Of a stretch of DNA of 38,967 nucleotides, positions 8,704 to 16,617 are shown piece by piece (positions within the stretch are counted from its first letter, which is position 1; every line of letters starts with the position of its first letter). The stretch covers positions 1 to 38,967 of the forward strand of contig JAJFUG010000023.1 of the NCBI GenBank assembly GCA_021372515.1, read 5' to 3'. The DNA comes from a bacterium (lineage in GTDB: Bacteria; Gemmatimonadota; Glassbacteria; GWA2-58-10). The notes under the pieces are model-generated. The model worked only from the letters and a program-made list of their open reading frames with translations. It was not told the DNA's origin and made no database searches. Both the position numbers and the translations under genes were made by a program.

Positions 8704-9498
8704 TCAGCGCAGTGAACGCAGGAAGGAGGACACCCCGTCCAGGGCGGCTTTCTCATCCGCGCCCTGGTTGTAGAGGTCGATCACCCGGCTGCCGAGCACC
8801 GAAATGTCGAACAGGGGTTTCACCTCGTCCACATGCTCGCGGCTGGAGAGGCCGAAGCCCAGGGCCAGGGGTACTTTCACCCGCGAGCGCAGCCGTGCGG
8901 CGAACGCCTCCAGTCCGGCAATGCGGCTGCCATCGCGCGCGCCGGTGATCCCCACCCGCGCGGTGGCGTAGAGGAAACCGGTGGCCCGCGCGCCGATCAG
9001 CTCGATCCGGCTGTCGGTGCAGGAGGGGCTGAGCACGTAGATCGGGTGGAGGCTGTGGCCCAGGCAGAGACCGTGGTAGTTTTCAGCGGTCTCCTCGGGC
9101 GGGATGTCGGGCACGATCAGCCCGGCCAGGCCGGCAGCGGCGCTGTCGCGGCAGAACGCCTCGACGCCGTAGTTGAACGGGATGTTGATGTAGGTCATGA
9201 ACAGCAGGGGCACGTTTGTCAGCTTTTTCGCCATGCGCTCGGCAAAGGTGAAACAGTCGCGCACGCGGATGCCGTTGGCCAGCGAGGCCAGGTTGGCTTT
9301 GAGGATCGTGGGGCCATCCGCCACCGGGTCGGTGAACGGTATCTGAAGCTCGATCAGGTCGGCGCCGGAGTCGGCGATGGTAAGGAGCAGGCGCTCCGAG
9401 GCGGCCAGGCTTGGGTAGCCCACCACGATATGGGCCATCAGGCCGTGGGCGCCCGCCGCCCGCAGCGAGTCCAGCTTCAAGTCTATCGCGTTACTCAT
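8704..9498 (-). CDS. trpA: Tryptophan synthase alpha chain
   Basis: The 264-residue product cleaves indole-3-glycerol phosphate to indole and glyceraldehyde-3-phosphate and passes indole to TrpB. The catalytic acids are present as E50 (LIELQIPF) and D61 (DPVADGPT), matching E49 and D60 of the Salmonella enzyme. Other TIM-barrel marks are [22 protein letters not shown], the phosphate-binding [16 protein letters not shown] and [10 protein letters not shown]. Several positions depart from the usual text, such as ELQIPF for ELGIPF and SPSCTDSRI for APTSTDERI, so this is a somewhat divergent subfamily. Its start overlaps trpB by 8 nt. No other trp genes are in the window. Confidence 0.95.
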   Translation of the reverse strand: MSNAIDLKLDSLRAAGAHGLMAHIVVGYPSLAASERLLLTIADSGADLIELQIPFTDPVADGPTILKANLASLANGIRVRDCFTFAERMAKKLTNVPLLFMTYINIPFNYGVEAFCRDSAAAGLAGLIVPDIPPEETAENYHGLCLGHSLHPIYVLSPSCTDSRIELIGARATGFLYATARVGITGARDGSRIAGLEAFAARLRSRVKVPLALGFGLSSREHVDEVKPLFDISVLGSRVIDLYNQGADEKAALDGVSSFLRSLR

Positions 9499-10741
9499 CG
9501 TAGCCCGCCTTCGCCTTGCGCTCCAGGAATTCCAGCCAGGCTTTGTCTTTCAAAGCTTCGGCCACAATGAAAATGTCCTTGTCCCCGCGTCCCGACAGGT
9601 TCACCACCATTATGCAGTCCTTGGGCAGGCCCGGGGCGCGGCGCACCGCTTCGGCCACGGCGTGCGAGCTTTCGAGCGCCGGGATTATCCCCTCGGTCTT
9701 CATCAGGAGCTTGAGCGCCGCGAGCACCTCGGCATCCGTGGCGCTGACATATTCCACCCGGCCCAGGTCGTGCAACAGGGCGTGCTCCGGGCCCACTCCG
9801 GCGTAGTCCAGGCCCGCGGCCACGCTGTGGGTGGTCAGGGTCTGGCCGTCTTCATTCTGCAGGAAATAGGACTTGTAGCCCTCGATGATCCCGTGCTTGC
9901 CGCCTTTGAAACGCGCCGAGTGCAGGCCGCTTTCCAGGCCCAGCCCCCCGGCCTCCACTCCCACCAGGCGGACCGATTTCTCATCCAGGAACGGGTGGAA
10001 CAGGCCGATCGAGTTGCTCCCGCCGCCCACGCAGGCCACCAGGACATCCGGCAGACGGCCCTCGGCCTCCTGGAGCTGACTGCGCACCTCGCGGCCGATC
10101 ACGCTCTGGAAATCGCGCACCATGCTGGGGTAGGGGTGCGAGCTGAGCGCGGAGCCCACCAGCAGGTAGGTGTTCTCCAGGTTCTCGATCCAGTTCTTGA
10201 AAGAGGCGTTCACCGCCTCCTTGAGCGTGCGGCTGCCATAGGGCACCGGGGTGACCTTGGCGCCCAGTTGCTCCATCCAGAACACGTTGGGCCGCTGACG
10301 GGCCATGTCCAGCTCGCCCATGAAAATCTCGCACTCGAACCCGAAACGCGCCGCCACGCTGGCCGTGGCCAGGCCGTGCTGCCCGGCGCCGGTCTCGGCG
10401 ATCAGGCGGGTCTTGCCCATGCGGCGGGCCAGCAGCGCCTGGCCGATGCAGTTGTTCACCTTGTGGCTGCCGGTCTGGCCCAGGCCCTCCTGCTTCAGGT
10501 ATATCCTGGCCCCGCCCAGGCGGGCGGAAAGGTTCCGGGCGAAATACAGCGGCGTGGGACGGCCGCTCCAGGTGCGCAGAAGACATTCGAGCTCGGCCTG
10601 GAACGCGCTGTCGGCGCGCGCCTCGAGGTAGGCCCGCTCCAAGGCCTCCAGGGCGCTCACCAGCATCTCCGGCACATACCGTCCGCCATACGGCCCGAAA
10701 TGGCCGTGCGAGGCGAAGCTGTCCACCTTGAAGCCGTCCAT
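9491..10741 (-). CDS. trpB: Tryptophan synthase beta chain
   Basis: The start at 10741 gives a 416-residue protein beginning [10 protein letters not shown], close to the family length of about 400; the frame is open upstream but that part lacks homology and contains the promoter. The enzyme condenses indole and serine using PLP. The PLP lysine is K94 (GSHKVNN), the catalytic glutamate is E116 (AETGAGQHG), and the phosphate loop is GGGSNSIG. Family motifs [10 protein letters not shown] and [10 protein letters not shown] are also present. QTGSHKVNN replaces the usual HTGAHKINN, suggesting the same divergent lineage as the adjacent trpA. A promoter lies about 40 nt upstream. Confidence 0.95.
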   Translation of the reverse strand: MDGFKVDSFASHGHFGPYGGRYVPEMLVSALEALERAYLEARADSAFQAELECLLRTWSGRPTPLYFARNLSARLGGARIYLKQEGLGQTGSHKVNNCIGQALLARRMGKTRLIAETGAGQHGLATASVAARFGFECEIFMGELDMARQRPNVFWMEQLGAKVTPVPYGSRTLKEAVNASFKNWIENLENTYLLVGSALSSHPYPSMVRDFQSVIGREVRSQLQEAEGRLPDVLVACVGGGSNSIGLFHPFLDEKSVRLVGVEAGGLGLESGLHSARFKGGKHGIIEGYKSYFLQNEDGQTLTTHSVAAGLDYAGVGPEHALLHDLGRVEYVSATDAEVLAALKLLMKTEGIIPALESSHAVAEAVRRAPGLPKDCIMVVNLSGRGDKDIFIVAEALKDKAWLEFLERKAKAGYDE

Positions 10742-10782
10742 GCGCTGAGTTCCAGTCCGGGTTGAGAGTGAAATAAGGCTGC

Positions 10783-10812
10783 AATATAGGTCAGCGGCCG
10801 TTGCCGTGTCAA
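10783..10812 (-). promoter_or_regulatory. Sigma70-type promoter of trpBA
   Basis: On the minus strand TTGACA (10807-10812), an 18-nt spacer and TATATT (10783-10788) form a near-consensus promoter. Transcription would start near 10776, about 35 nt before the trpB ATG. That leader is too short for a leader-peptide attenuator or a T-box. Confidence 0.7.
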
Positions 10813-10892
10813 GATGGAAGTGCCCTGTCCGCCGGGAAAGCAGAGCGCTAAGTCGAAGCCCTGCGCAGCGCGGAGACAAAAATTAAACCGCC

Positions 10893-10907
10893 CGGCCGCA
10901 GCGGCCG
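10893..10907. promoter_or_regulatory. Short palindrome between trpB and the small membrane protein gene
   Basis: CGGCCGC-A-GCGGCCG is a perfect 7-bp inverted repeat around one base in the divergent intergenic region 10742-10982. It could be an operator for either gene. No regulator is implied by the sequence, and GC-rich chance palindromes are common, so this is tentative. Confidence 0.3.
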
Positions 10908-10982
10908 ATTATTGAAAGTGTGAGGATGTTTTATGCAGAGCCGCCCGAGACGGAACGAGGGCACAACGGCAAGGAGGCCGCA

Positions 10983-11273
10983 ATGTTGGGGGAATTGCTT
11001 GACTATCTGTCCGATCCGGTGTTTTTCACCGGCTTCAGCCTTGTAATCGGCGTAGCCTACATCTATGTCTGGGTCACCTCCCTGCGTGACCTGTCGCGTC
11101 AGGAAAGCAGCTTCTACAGCCTGGATCAGGATGCCGCCGCTGGAAACGGGGTCCGTCAGCGCCCGCTGCTCAAGTACAGCGGACGGCGCATCTCGGTGCG
11201 CTCAAAGGCTGTGCGAGATGAGGAATCCGAAAGCGCAGGGCGCAGAAGGGCCAGGATCACCCGGGCCGCCTGA
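10983..11273 (+). CDS. Small single-TM membrane protein of unknown function
   Basis: The start is set by AAGGAGG at 10971-10977, five nt before the ATG. The 96-residue product has one transmembrane segment at about residues 14-35 (FFTGFSLVIGVAYIYVWVTSL), then a soluble tail with a very basic end (SGRRISVRSK, GRRRARITRAA). I do not recognise the family. The strong ribosome-binding site and the terminator 28 nt downstream support a real monocistronic gene. Confidence 0.65.
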   Translation: MLGELLDYLSDPVFFTGFSLVIGVAYIYVWVTSLRDLSRQESSFYSLDQDAAAGNGVRQRPLLKYSGRRISVRSKAVRDEESESAGRRRARITRAA

Positions 11274-11300
11274 GGACCCCTTGCAGCCACACAGAATGCC

Positions 11301-11331
11301 AGCCCGCGCCGGAACTCCGGGCGGGCTTTTT
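11301..11331 (+). terminator. Rho-independent terminator after the small membrane protein gene
   Basis: AGCCCGC-CCGG pairs with CCGG-GCGGGCT around an AACT loop, with one bulged G on the left arm, and is followed by a short T run. It separates the gene ending at 11273 from yjbQ. Confidence 0.85.
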
Positions 11332-11407
11332 AATCTTGACATCATCGTACAGAAAGCGCATCATCATTCTGTCAAGAAACAGTGTGGATGAACCAGGGGA
11401 GGCAGTC

Positions 11408-11803
11408 ATGCGCAAGATCAGCCTTCAGACCAGCCGCCGCACCGAATTCATCGACATAACCGACCAGGTGGAACTGGCTCTGGCTGACTCGGGAGTGCGG
11501 GAGGGTGTCTGCACGGTGTTCACACCGCACACGACCGCCGCGGTGACGATCAACGAGAACGCCGACCCCAGCGTGCCGCGCGACATCCTCGAAATAGTCG
11601 ACTCCGTGGTTCCGTTCGATTCCCCCCGTTACCGTCACTCCGAGGGCAACAGCGCCGCCCATATCAAGAGCAGCCTGTTCGGTTGCAGCTTGCAGGTGAT
11701 CGTGGAGGAGGGCCGCTTGCAGCTGGGCACCTGGCAGGGGGTCTATTTCGTGGAGTTCGACGGGCCGCGCAGCCGCAAGGTCTGGATCACATTTACACAT
11801 TGA
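11408..11803 (+). CDS. yjbQ: YjbQ family protein (UPF0047, thiamine-phosphate-synthase-like)
   Basis: The ATG at 11408 follows a strong AGGGGAGG and gives 131 residues, the usual size of the family. Typical features are FIDITDQV near the start, the histidine-rich FTPHTTAAVTINENADP, a second conserved histidine in HIKSSLFG, and the closing GTWQGVYFVEFDGPR. E. coli YjbQ has a weak thiamine-phosphate synthase activity, but the physiological role of the family is not settled. The gene stands alone; a TTGACA at 11336-11341 could be a -35 box, though I see no convincing -10. Confidence 0.9.
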   Translation: MRKISLQTSRRTEFIDITDQVELALADSGVREGVCTVFTPHTTAAVTINENADPSVPRDILEIVDSVVPFDSPRYRHSEGNSAAHIKSSLFGCSLQVIVEEGRLQLGTWQGVYFVEFDGPRSRKVWITFTH

Positions 11804-11850
11804 AACCCGAATCGGCAAGACATTCCCAATAAACAACGAGGCGTTGTAGC

Positions 11851-11875
11851 GTAGGGGCGGGTTTCAAACCCGCCC
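11851..11875. repeat. GTAGGGGCG palindromic repeat, copy 1
   Basis: The 25-bp element starts GTAGGGGCGGG and ends CCCGCCC, able to fold into a hairpin (GGGCGGGTTT against AAACCCGCCC). It belongs to a family also found at 11906, 14010, 14118, 33024 and 33050. It lies between convergent yjbQ and the GHMP kinase gene. Confidence 0.8.
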
Positions 11876-11905
11876 TTATTGCGCAGCTGGCGGATGATTT
11901 TTTTC

Positions 11906-11931
11906 GTAGGGGCGGCCCCCTGTGACCGCCC
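11906..11931. repeat. GTAGGGGCG palindromic repeat, copy 2
   Basis: This 26-bp copy (GTAGGGGCGG ... ACCGCCC) has the same orientation as copy 1, 30 bp away. Only the outer GTAGGGGCG and CGCCC parts are shared; the centre differs but stays partly self-complementary. Confidence 0.75.
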
Positions 11932-11992
11932 GAAATGCTGTTGTGCACGGTGCAGAGTGCCCCCCCTTTTTTATACCTCCCTCTAATAGAAA

Positions 11993-12011
11993 CGGCGGCC
12001 CGGGGCCGCCG
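11993..12011 (-). terminator. Possible terminator of the galU-GHMP kinase operon
   Basis: CGGCGGCC and GGCCGCCG form an 8-bp GC stem around a 3-nt loop. Read on the minus strand it is followed by TTTCTATT, a weak T run, 34 nt beyond the kinase stop. A pure GC hairpin without a firm T run is only suggestive. Confidence 0.4.
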
Positions 12012-12044
12012 CATATCGGATAGATACAAAGAGTCAAACCCACC

Positions 12045-13031
12045 TTACTCGACCTCTTCCACGGTCAGGCCCGGCTGGCGCGGGTCGAGGTGCAGCACCC
12101 GCGAGTCGGCCTCGCGGCGGAACGCCGCTACAAGTTTCTCCGGCTCGGTGTGCAGTGCGATTATCGTTCCCCCGCCGCCCGCACCGGCCAGCTTGGCCCC
12201 CAGGGCGCCGTGCTCCAGGGCCAGAGTGATGAACTTGTCGTTGGCCTTGCCACTCGCCCCCAGCTCCTGCTGGATCGCGTGGTTGCGGTTCATCAGCCGT
12301 CCAAGTTCCGGCCAGTCGCGGCGCAGGAGCGCTTTCTTGCCCCGGCGGGCCAGCTCGGCGATCTCGCGGTAACCCTCCACCACGGCCGGGTCTCCCTCCA
12401 GCCAGCGCTCACGGATCGGCTTGAGGATACTGCCCGAGATACGCTGCACGCCCGTGTGCACCACCACCATCGGCAACTCGTCCACGAACCGCGCCAGCGG
12501 CTCCACCGTGGCGTAGACCTCGCCCTCCAGGTCGCGGTAGACCTCCTTGGTCCGGAAATCCAGGTAGTTCATGCCGCCGAATACGGTCATGTACTGGTCC
12601 TGGTAGCCACACTGGATGTCCATGTAGTTGAGCTCAATGTAGCGGATCGTCTCGGCGGTCTGGTAAGGGTTGATGTCACGGCCGACAAAGCGGCAGACCG
12701 CGCCGAACACGGCGGCCAGCATGGCGGTGGAGCCGGCCAGCCCGCTGCGGAACGGCACATCGCTTTCGCCCTCCAGGCGGAAAGCCTGTTTAGACAGGCG
12801 CAGGTAGCGGATCACGCTGCGGGCGATGTCGAACACCCCGCTGTCCATCTTGAGGTCGCGCTCGTCGCGGATCACGGCCTCCTGGCCGGCGAAACACAAC
12901 TCAAGTTGCTTGGCCGGGCTGATCCGCGCCGTGGCGCGGCAGCTCAGGGTGCATGAGACCAGGCTGCCGCCGTAGCCGTCCGTGGGGTTGCCGATCACAC
13001 CTGCCCGGGCCGGGGCCGATGCTACGATCAT
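12045..13031 (-). CDS. GHMP-family sugar kinase
   Basis: This 328-residue protein carries the GHMP signature: an N-terminal substrate loop (APARAGVIGNPTDGYGG), the ATP-binding loop (RSGLAGSTAMLAAV, a variant of PxxxGLGSS) and the C-terminal GAKLAGAGGGGTII. The family phosphorylates small alcohols and sugars. Its start overlaps the upstream nucleotidyltransferase gene by 4 nt (ATGA). That coupling suggests it makes a sugar-1-phosphate that the neighbour activates, as in glucuronokinase or galactokinase pathways. The substrate is inferred from context only. Confidence 0.85.
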   Translation of the reverse strand: MIVASAPARAGVIGNPTDGYGGSLVSCTLSCRATARISPAKQLELCFAGQEAVIRDERDLKMDSGVFDIARSVIRYLRLSKQAFRLEGESDVPFRSGLAGSTAMLAAVFGAVCRFVGRDINPYQTAETIRYIELNYMDIQCGYQDQYMTVFGGMNYLDFRTKEVYRDLEGEVYATVEPLARFVDELPMVVVHTGVQRISGSILKPIRERWLEGDPAVVEGYREIAELARRGKKALLRRDWPELGRLMNRNHAIQQELGASGKANDKFITLALEHGALGAKLAGAGGGGTIIALHTEPEKLVAAFRREADSRVLHLDPRQPGLTVEEVE

Positions 13032-13912
13032 ACCAGCCTCGCCAGGTAGTTGCGCAGCATGTGTCCGTATTTCTCATCCTGCAGCGCGAAATCGACAAAG
13101 GCACGGAAATAGCTCTCGAAATTGCCGATGTCGTAGCGTTTCTCCTCCTCACCCATCAGCACGGCGTAGACCGGAAGGCCTTTTTTGATGAGCAGGGAGA
13201 TCGAGTCCGTGATCTGCAACTCGCCGCTCTTGCCGGGCAGGGTCATGTCGATGGCGTCGAAAATGGCGGGCGAAAACACGTAGCGCGCCGCGATGGCCAG
13301 GTCGCTGGGGGCATCCTCGATGTCCGGCTTCTCGACCAGGCTCTCCACCGAGAACACCCCGGGCGCGGTCTCTGCCTTGAACTTCACGATGCCGTAGCGG
13401 TAGGCCTCGCCGGGCGGGATACGCTCGATGGCGATGGTGCAGGCGGCCTTGTTCTTCTCGTGCACCTCCATCATGCGCTGCAGCAGGCTGCGCCCGCCCT
13501 GGCCGGAGCGGATGATCGAATCGCCCAGGGCGCAGACAAAGTTGTCCTCGGCCACGAAATCGCGCGCCAGGTTGATCGCATCGGCCAGGCCTTTCTGCTC
13601 GCTCTGGCGCACGTAGTAGAAACTGACGCTCATTTCCTGGTAGCGCAGCTCAGCGACCAGGGAGGACTTGCCGGTCTGGTTCAGCTCCTTGACCAGTTGC
13701 ACGTCCTTGTCGAAATGGTTCTCGATCGAGCGTTTGTGGCGGCCAGTGACAAACAGGATCTGCTTGAGCCCGGCTTTCTCGATCTCCTCCACCACATACT
13801 GCACCACCGGTTTGCGCCCCACGGGCAGCATTTCCTTGGGCTGGCTCTTGGTCGCGGGCAACAGGCGCGTGCCGTGCCCGGCCACCGGCACTACGACTTT
13901 TTTGATCGGCAT
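13028..13912 (-). CDS. galU: UTP-glucose-1-phosphate uridylyltransferase (GalU type)
   Basis: The ATG at 13912 is preceded by GGAGG at 8 nt and gives 294 residues, matching GalU. It would join UTP and a hexose-1-phosphate into a UDP-sugar. The nucleotide-binding loop VVPVAGHGTRLLPATKSQPKEMLP is spread over residues 7-30; further marks are KPVVQYVVEEI, VTGRHKRSIENHFD, FVCALGDSI and LVEKP. The usual AAGxGTR reads AGHGTR. The tail is about normal length. The gene leads a two-gene operon with the GHMP kinase. The stretch upstream (13913-14251) contains no gene, only a pair of inverted palindromic repeats. Confidence 0.93.
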   Translation of the reverse strand: MPIKKVVVPVAGHGTRLLPATKSQPKEMLPVGRKPVVQYVVEEIEKAGLKQILFVTGRHKRSIENHFDKDVQLVKELNQTGKSSLVAELRYQEMSVSFYYVRQSEQKGLADAINLARDFVAEDNFVCALGDSIIRSGQGGRSLLQRMMEVHEKNKAACTIAIERIPPGEAYRYGIVKFKAETAPGVFSVESLVEKPDIEDAPSDLAIAARYVFSPAIFDAIDMTLPGKSGELQITDSISLLIKKGLPVYAVLMGEEEKRYDIGNFESYFRAFVDFALQDEKYGHMLRNYLARLV

Positions 13913-14009
13913 GGTAAGGACCTCCACGTATGGTTATTTTTTAGGATAATGATTCATAATTTTCGAGTCTTAGGCGTACACTTCAACATATTCCTCGAAA
14001 AAAACTGAC

Positions 14010-14034
14010 GGGCGAACACAAGGTTCGCCCCTAC
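14010..14034. repeat. GTAGGGGCG palindromic repeat, copy 3 (inverted)
   Basis: The 25-bp element is the exact reverse complement of copy 4 at 14118-14142. The two copies enclose 83 bp and lie in the 339-bp gene-free stretch between galU and the DUF4416 gene. Each copy folds on itself, with GGGCGAAC pairing with GTTCGCCC. Confidence 0.85.
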
Positions 14035-14117
14035 ACCGTTTGTTGTTTGTGGTACAGAATTCCGAACCCCTGGAATACGCACCTGGGGTGCATATTAAAA
14101 CACTTCGAGAGGATATC

Positions 14118-14142
14118 GTAGGGGCGAACCTTGTGTTCGCCC
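14118..14142. repeat. GTAGGGGCG palindromic repeat, copy 4
   Basis: The element (GTAGGGGCGAAC ... GTTCGCCC) is identical over 25 bp to copy 3 read on the other strand. A transcript across both could form either two small hairpins or one long stem. Confidence 0.85.
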
Positions 14143-14251
14143 GATAGGATACGAGTAGAATAGGCATCACACATAAAAACACCCTCCGGAATAGTGCACG
14201 GCGCTGGCTGAATTTAGGCCCCCGGGGCCGGTGTTGTCAACGCTGGGACGC

Positions 14252-14809
14252 TCAGGGCCGCTCCTCTGGATGGGGTTCGAGCATCTGGCGCTTGTAGAGG
14301 CGGCGAATCTCCAGGAGCGCGCTGTCATAGGCCCCGAGCTTGAAATCCGGGAAAGTCCATTCGAACTTGGCCCAGCCGCCCTTGCGGTAGTAGAGGGTCA
14401 GGTCGGCCCAAACCCCCTCGCCGATGAATATTTTCTGGCCCATGTACTTGAACGAGGCCAGCACGACTTTCTGGTAGTCCAGTGTGCCGGGGTCGACATT
14501 CACCTGTCGGTTGCCGCCGGGTGCGGCCAGCTCGCGCTCGATCCGGTCGGTGGCGAGCTTGGACTGGGCCAACGCACCGGGGTGGACCAGGCGCTCCCAG
14601 GCGACAAAAATGCGCTTGAGGCCCGCGCCCATCTCGGCTTCGTAAAAATCCGTGTGCTCGAACGGGAACGGCTCACTGACAAAGTCTTCCGGGCCGTACA
14701 GCCCGGAAAGCCGCTCCCGGGCCCGCTCCAGCAGGCTTTCCTCGGAATAGAGGATCGCGGCGAACAGCTTCACCGGCTCCACCCGTCCTTTGGCCGGTCC
14801 CTGGTTCAT
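14252..14809 (-). CDS. DUF4416 family protein
   Basis: This 185-residue protein matches the DUF4416 pattern: VKLFAAILYSEESLL at the start, FPFEHTDFYEAEMG in the first third, LATDRIERELA, a central NVDPGTLDYQKVVLAS, and DLTLYYRKGGWAKFEWTFPDFK near the end. The family is widespread in bacteria and has no established function, although some members have been labelled GTP-binding. The start overlaps the upstream NAT-like gene by 4 nt, so the two are co-translated. Confidence 0.85.
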   Translation of the reverse strand: MNQGPAKGRVEPVKLFAAILYSEESLLERARERLSGLYGPEDFVSEPFPFEHTDFYEAEMGAGLKRIFVAWERLVHPGALAQSKLATDRIERELAAPGGNRQVNVDPGTLDYQKVVLASFKYMGQKIFIGEGVWADLTLYYRKGGWAKFEWTFPDFKLGAYDSALLEIRRLYKRQMLEPHPEERP

Positions 14810-15654
14810 CCGCCCACCGCCTTGCCCGCGGCTTTCGCCCGCTCAATCTGCCGCAGCGCCGCCTCGACCAGCTCCCGGTCGATGCCGAAAAGCTCCTCCA
14901 CCGCCGCGCCCACCGAGCCGCTGAGGTTGCTGTTTTGCCGTCCACCGGGTTGCGTGACCCGCAGCTTGCGGTTGTGCACGTAAAGCTGTCCGCCCTCTGC
15001 GGCGCGGGTCAGCACGAGTTGGTGCATCATGGAGTCCTCGAACGTGCGCCGCCAGTGGAACTCGAAGGTGCTGTCCTCCACCGCCGCGGCCCGGATACGG
15101 TAGCGCCAGTGGGGCGGCGCGCTGCCGGACTGGGGCCGGGTGAAAAGGTGGATCACATCCGCAGCTTGCTGATCGCGCCGCACGATATAGGTGTAGACCT
15201 CACCGCGCAGGAGCGTTTCGGCCCCCACGGCTGTGGGCAGCTCCAGCGGCTCGGGCAGAAGGTATCCCGGGTCGCAGAGGAAGAGGGCTCCCTCCAGCGC
15301 CACCAGCACCGCGCAGTGGATGTTGTTCCCGTGCTGCATGTCGCCCAGCACGCGGCGGGCCTCGAAACCGCAGGCCACAAGAAGATCGTACAGGCCCTGG
15401 GTCAGGGAGAAACAGGTGCCGCCCAGGCGGCTGGCCAGGAACCCCTCGATCAGCTCGGACGGGCTCTGCAGCCACACTCCACCATGCCTGGCCGCGCCCA
15501 GCACTTTCGAAACGTTCTCGTAGGGCAGGTGCGAAAAGGCATGGTAGAGTTCCCCCAGGCCCGCGCGGGTGGGGGTCGCGGGGCGGTGGCTGCCGAAGCG
15601 GGCCAACAGCCGGTCGGTTGCGCGCAAAAGATTGTCTGTGCCGGATTGTTGCAT
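14806..15654 (-). CDS. Arylamine N-acetyltransferase-like protein
   Basis: The 282-residue protein has the Cys-His-Asp triad of the NAT fold: C81 in LGGTCFSLTQGLYDLL, H113 in NNIHCAVLV and D128 in LFLCDPGY. The N-terminal SHLPYENVSKVLG corresponds to the IPFENL region of NATs. NATs transfer acetyl groups from acetyl-CoA to arylamines or hydrazines; related proteins act on other acyl donors or are transglutaminase-like. Similarity outside the triad is low, so the substrate is open. It is translationally coupled to the DUF4416 gene and divergent from the HAD gene. Confidence 0.75.
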   Translation of the reverse strand: MQQSGTDNLLRATDRLLARFGSHRPATPTRAGLGELYHAFSHLPYENVSKVLGAARHGGVWLQSPSELIEGFLASRLGGTCFSLTQGLYDLLVACGFEARRVLGDMQHGNNIHCAVLVALEGALFLCDPGYLLPEPLELPTAVGAETLLRGEVYTYIVRRDQQAADVIHLFTRPQSGSAPPHWRYRIRAAAVEDSTFEFHWRRTFEDSMMHQLVLTRAAEGGQLYVHNRKLRVTQPGGRQNSNLSGSVGAAVEELFGIDRELVEAALRQIERAKAAGKAVGG

Positions 15655-15788
15655 GTTCGTCCGATTCCGTCTGGCTTGCCCCCGGTCGGCGCGGCTTTAC
15701 TTGCAGCCGCGCTCCCGGTATATTTGAAAAACATTGTGGTTCTCAAATCCTAAATTAACGCTCAACGCGAGTACAGGGAATAGGGACG

Positions 15789-16418
15789 ATGATACGGAAC
15801 CTGCTTTTCGATCTGGGTAATGTGCTGCTGATGCTGGACCACAAGACCACTGTCCGCGAGTTTGCCGCCTACAGCACGCTGCCGCCGGAGGAGTTCGGCC
15901 CGCAGCGGGTGTTCCCGCACGAGGCCCAGATGGCGCTGGAGCGCGGCGAGATCACTCCGCAGCGATTTTACGAGGTGTTCCTGGAACTGAGCGGCTGCCG
16001 TCTGAGTTACGAGCATTTCGTTCTGATCTGGACCGGCCATTTCAGGCCCAACGCGCCGCTCATCCGTCTGGGCGCCGCCCTGTCGCGGCGCATGGGAGTG
16101 TATTTCCTGTCGAACACCGACCCGCTGCACATCCCGCCGCTGTTCGACAAGTACCCGCAGATGCTGTTCCACCACGGCATGGCCCTGTCCTGGGAACTGG
16201 GGGCGCTCAAGCCCGACCGCCGCTACTACAGCCTGGCCCTGGAGAAACTGGAACTCGACCCGGCGGAGTGCCTGTTCGTGGATGACCGTCCCGAGAACGT
16301 GGCCGCGGCCGAGGAGTTCGGGCTGCGCTCGATCCAGTACCGGAATTTCCCAGAAACCCGCGCCCTGCTGGAGGCGGCCCTGTCGGGCTTGGGCCTGAAA
16401 CTGGATGCCCTGGTCTGA
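15789..16418 (+). CDS. HAD-superfamily hydrolase
   Basis: The 209-residue protein has all four HAD motifs: D8 in LLFDLGNVLL (motif I), SNT in VYFLSNTDP (II), the lysine in ELGALKPDRRYY (III) and VDDRPENV (IV). A helical cap lies between motifs I and II, as in the YihX/haloacid-dehalogenase-like subgroup, which mostly acts on phosphosugars or other small phosphate esters. The substrate cannot be told. AGGGA lies a few nt upstream of the ATG. Confidence 0.88.
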   Translation: MIRNLLFDLGNVLLMLDHKTTVREFAAYSTLPPEEFGPQRVFPHEAQMALERGEITPQRFYEVFLELSGCRLSYEHFVLIWTGHFRPNAPLIRLGAALSRRMGVYFLSNTDPLHIPPLFDKYPQMLFHHGMALSWELGALKPDRRYYSLALEKLELDPAECLFVDDRPENVAAAEEFGLRSIQYRNFPETRALLEAALSGLGLKLDALV

Positions 16419-16463
16419 ACCGGGGCTGAATGTCGGCGCCGGGAGGGGAAGGTGGATAACAGC

Positions 16464-16492
16464 TTGCCCGGAAGAGATTTATTTATTAGATT
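16464..16492 (+). promoter_or_regulatory. Possible promoter of the prfB-lysS run
   Basis: TTGCCC (16464-16469), a 17-nt spacer and TAGATT (16487-16492) make a fair sigma70 match in a locally AT-rich patch. The leader to the prfB GTG at 16618 would be about 118 nt. I see nothing else in 16419-16617. Confidence 0.4.
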
Positions 16493-16617
16493 ACTTGCTT
16501 TGTCGCCACCCGGAGGGATGGGACAGGGCGATGGCCCGGTTCGACGCCGCCGCAGACACGGGAGGCTGTAACCGTAAGACCGGTACGGCTTTAAAAATAA
16601 ACGAGTGAGGCTGACCA

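Noticed and set aside
10742-10980. A trp attenuator or T-box in the trpBA leader
   Set aside because: The promoter lies only about 35 nt from the start codon, leaving no space for a leader peptide or T-box.
11851-14142. A CRISPR array formed by the repeated GTAGGGGCG units
   Set aside because: The copies are palindromic, differ in orientation and centre, are irregularly spaced and have no cas genes nearby.
16530-16560. GGTTCGAC resembling a tRNA T-loop upstream of prfB
   Set aside because: The flanking bases do not form a T-stem and no acceptor or anticodon arm can be drawn.
16405-16608. A 67-codon frame between the HAD gene and prfB
   Set aside because: It overlaps the HAD gene end in another frame, lacks a ribosome-binding site and has no recognisable motif; the area is better explained as the prfB leader.
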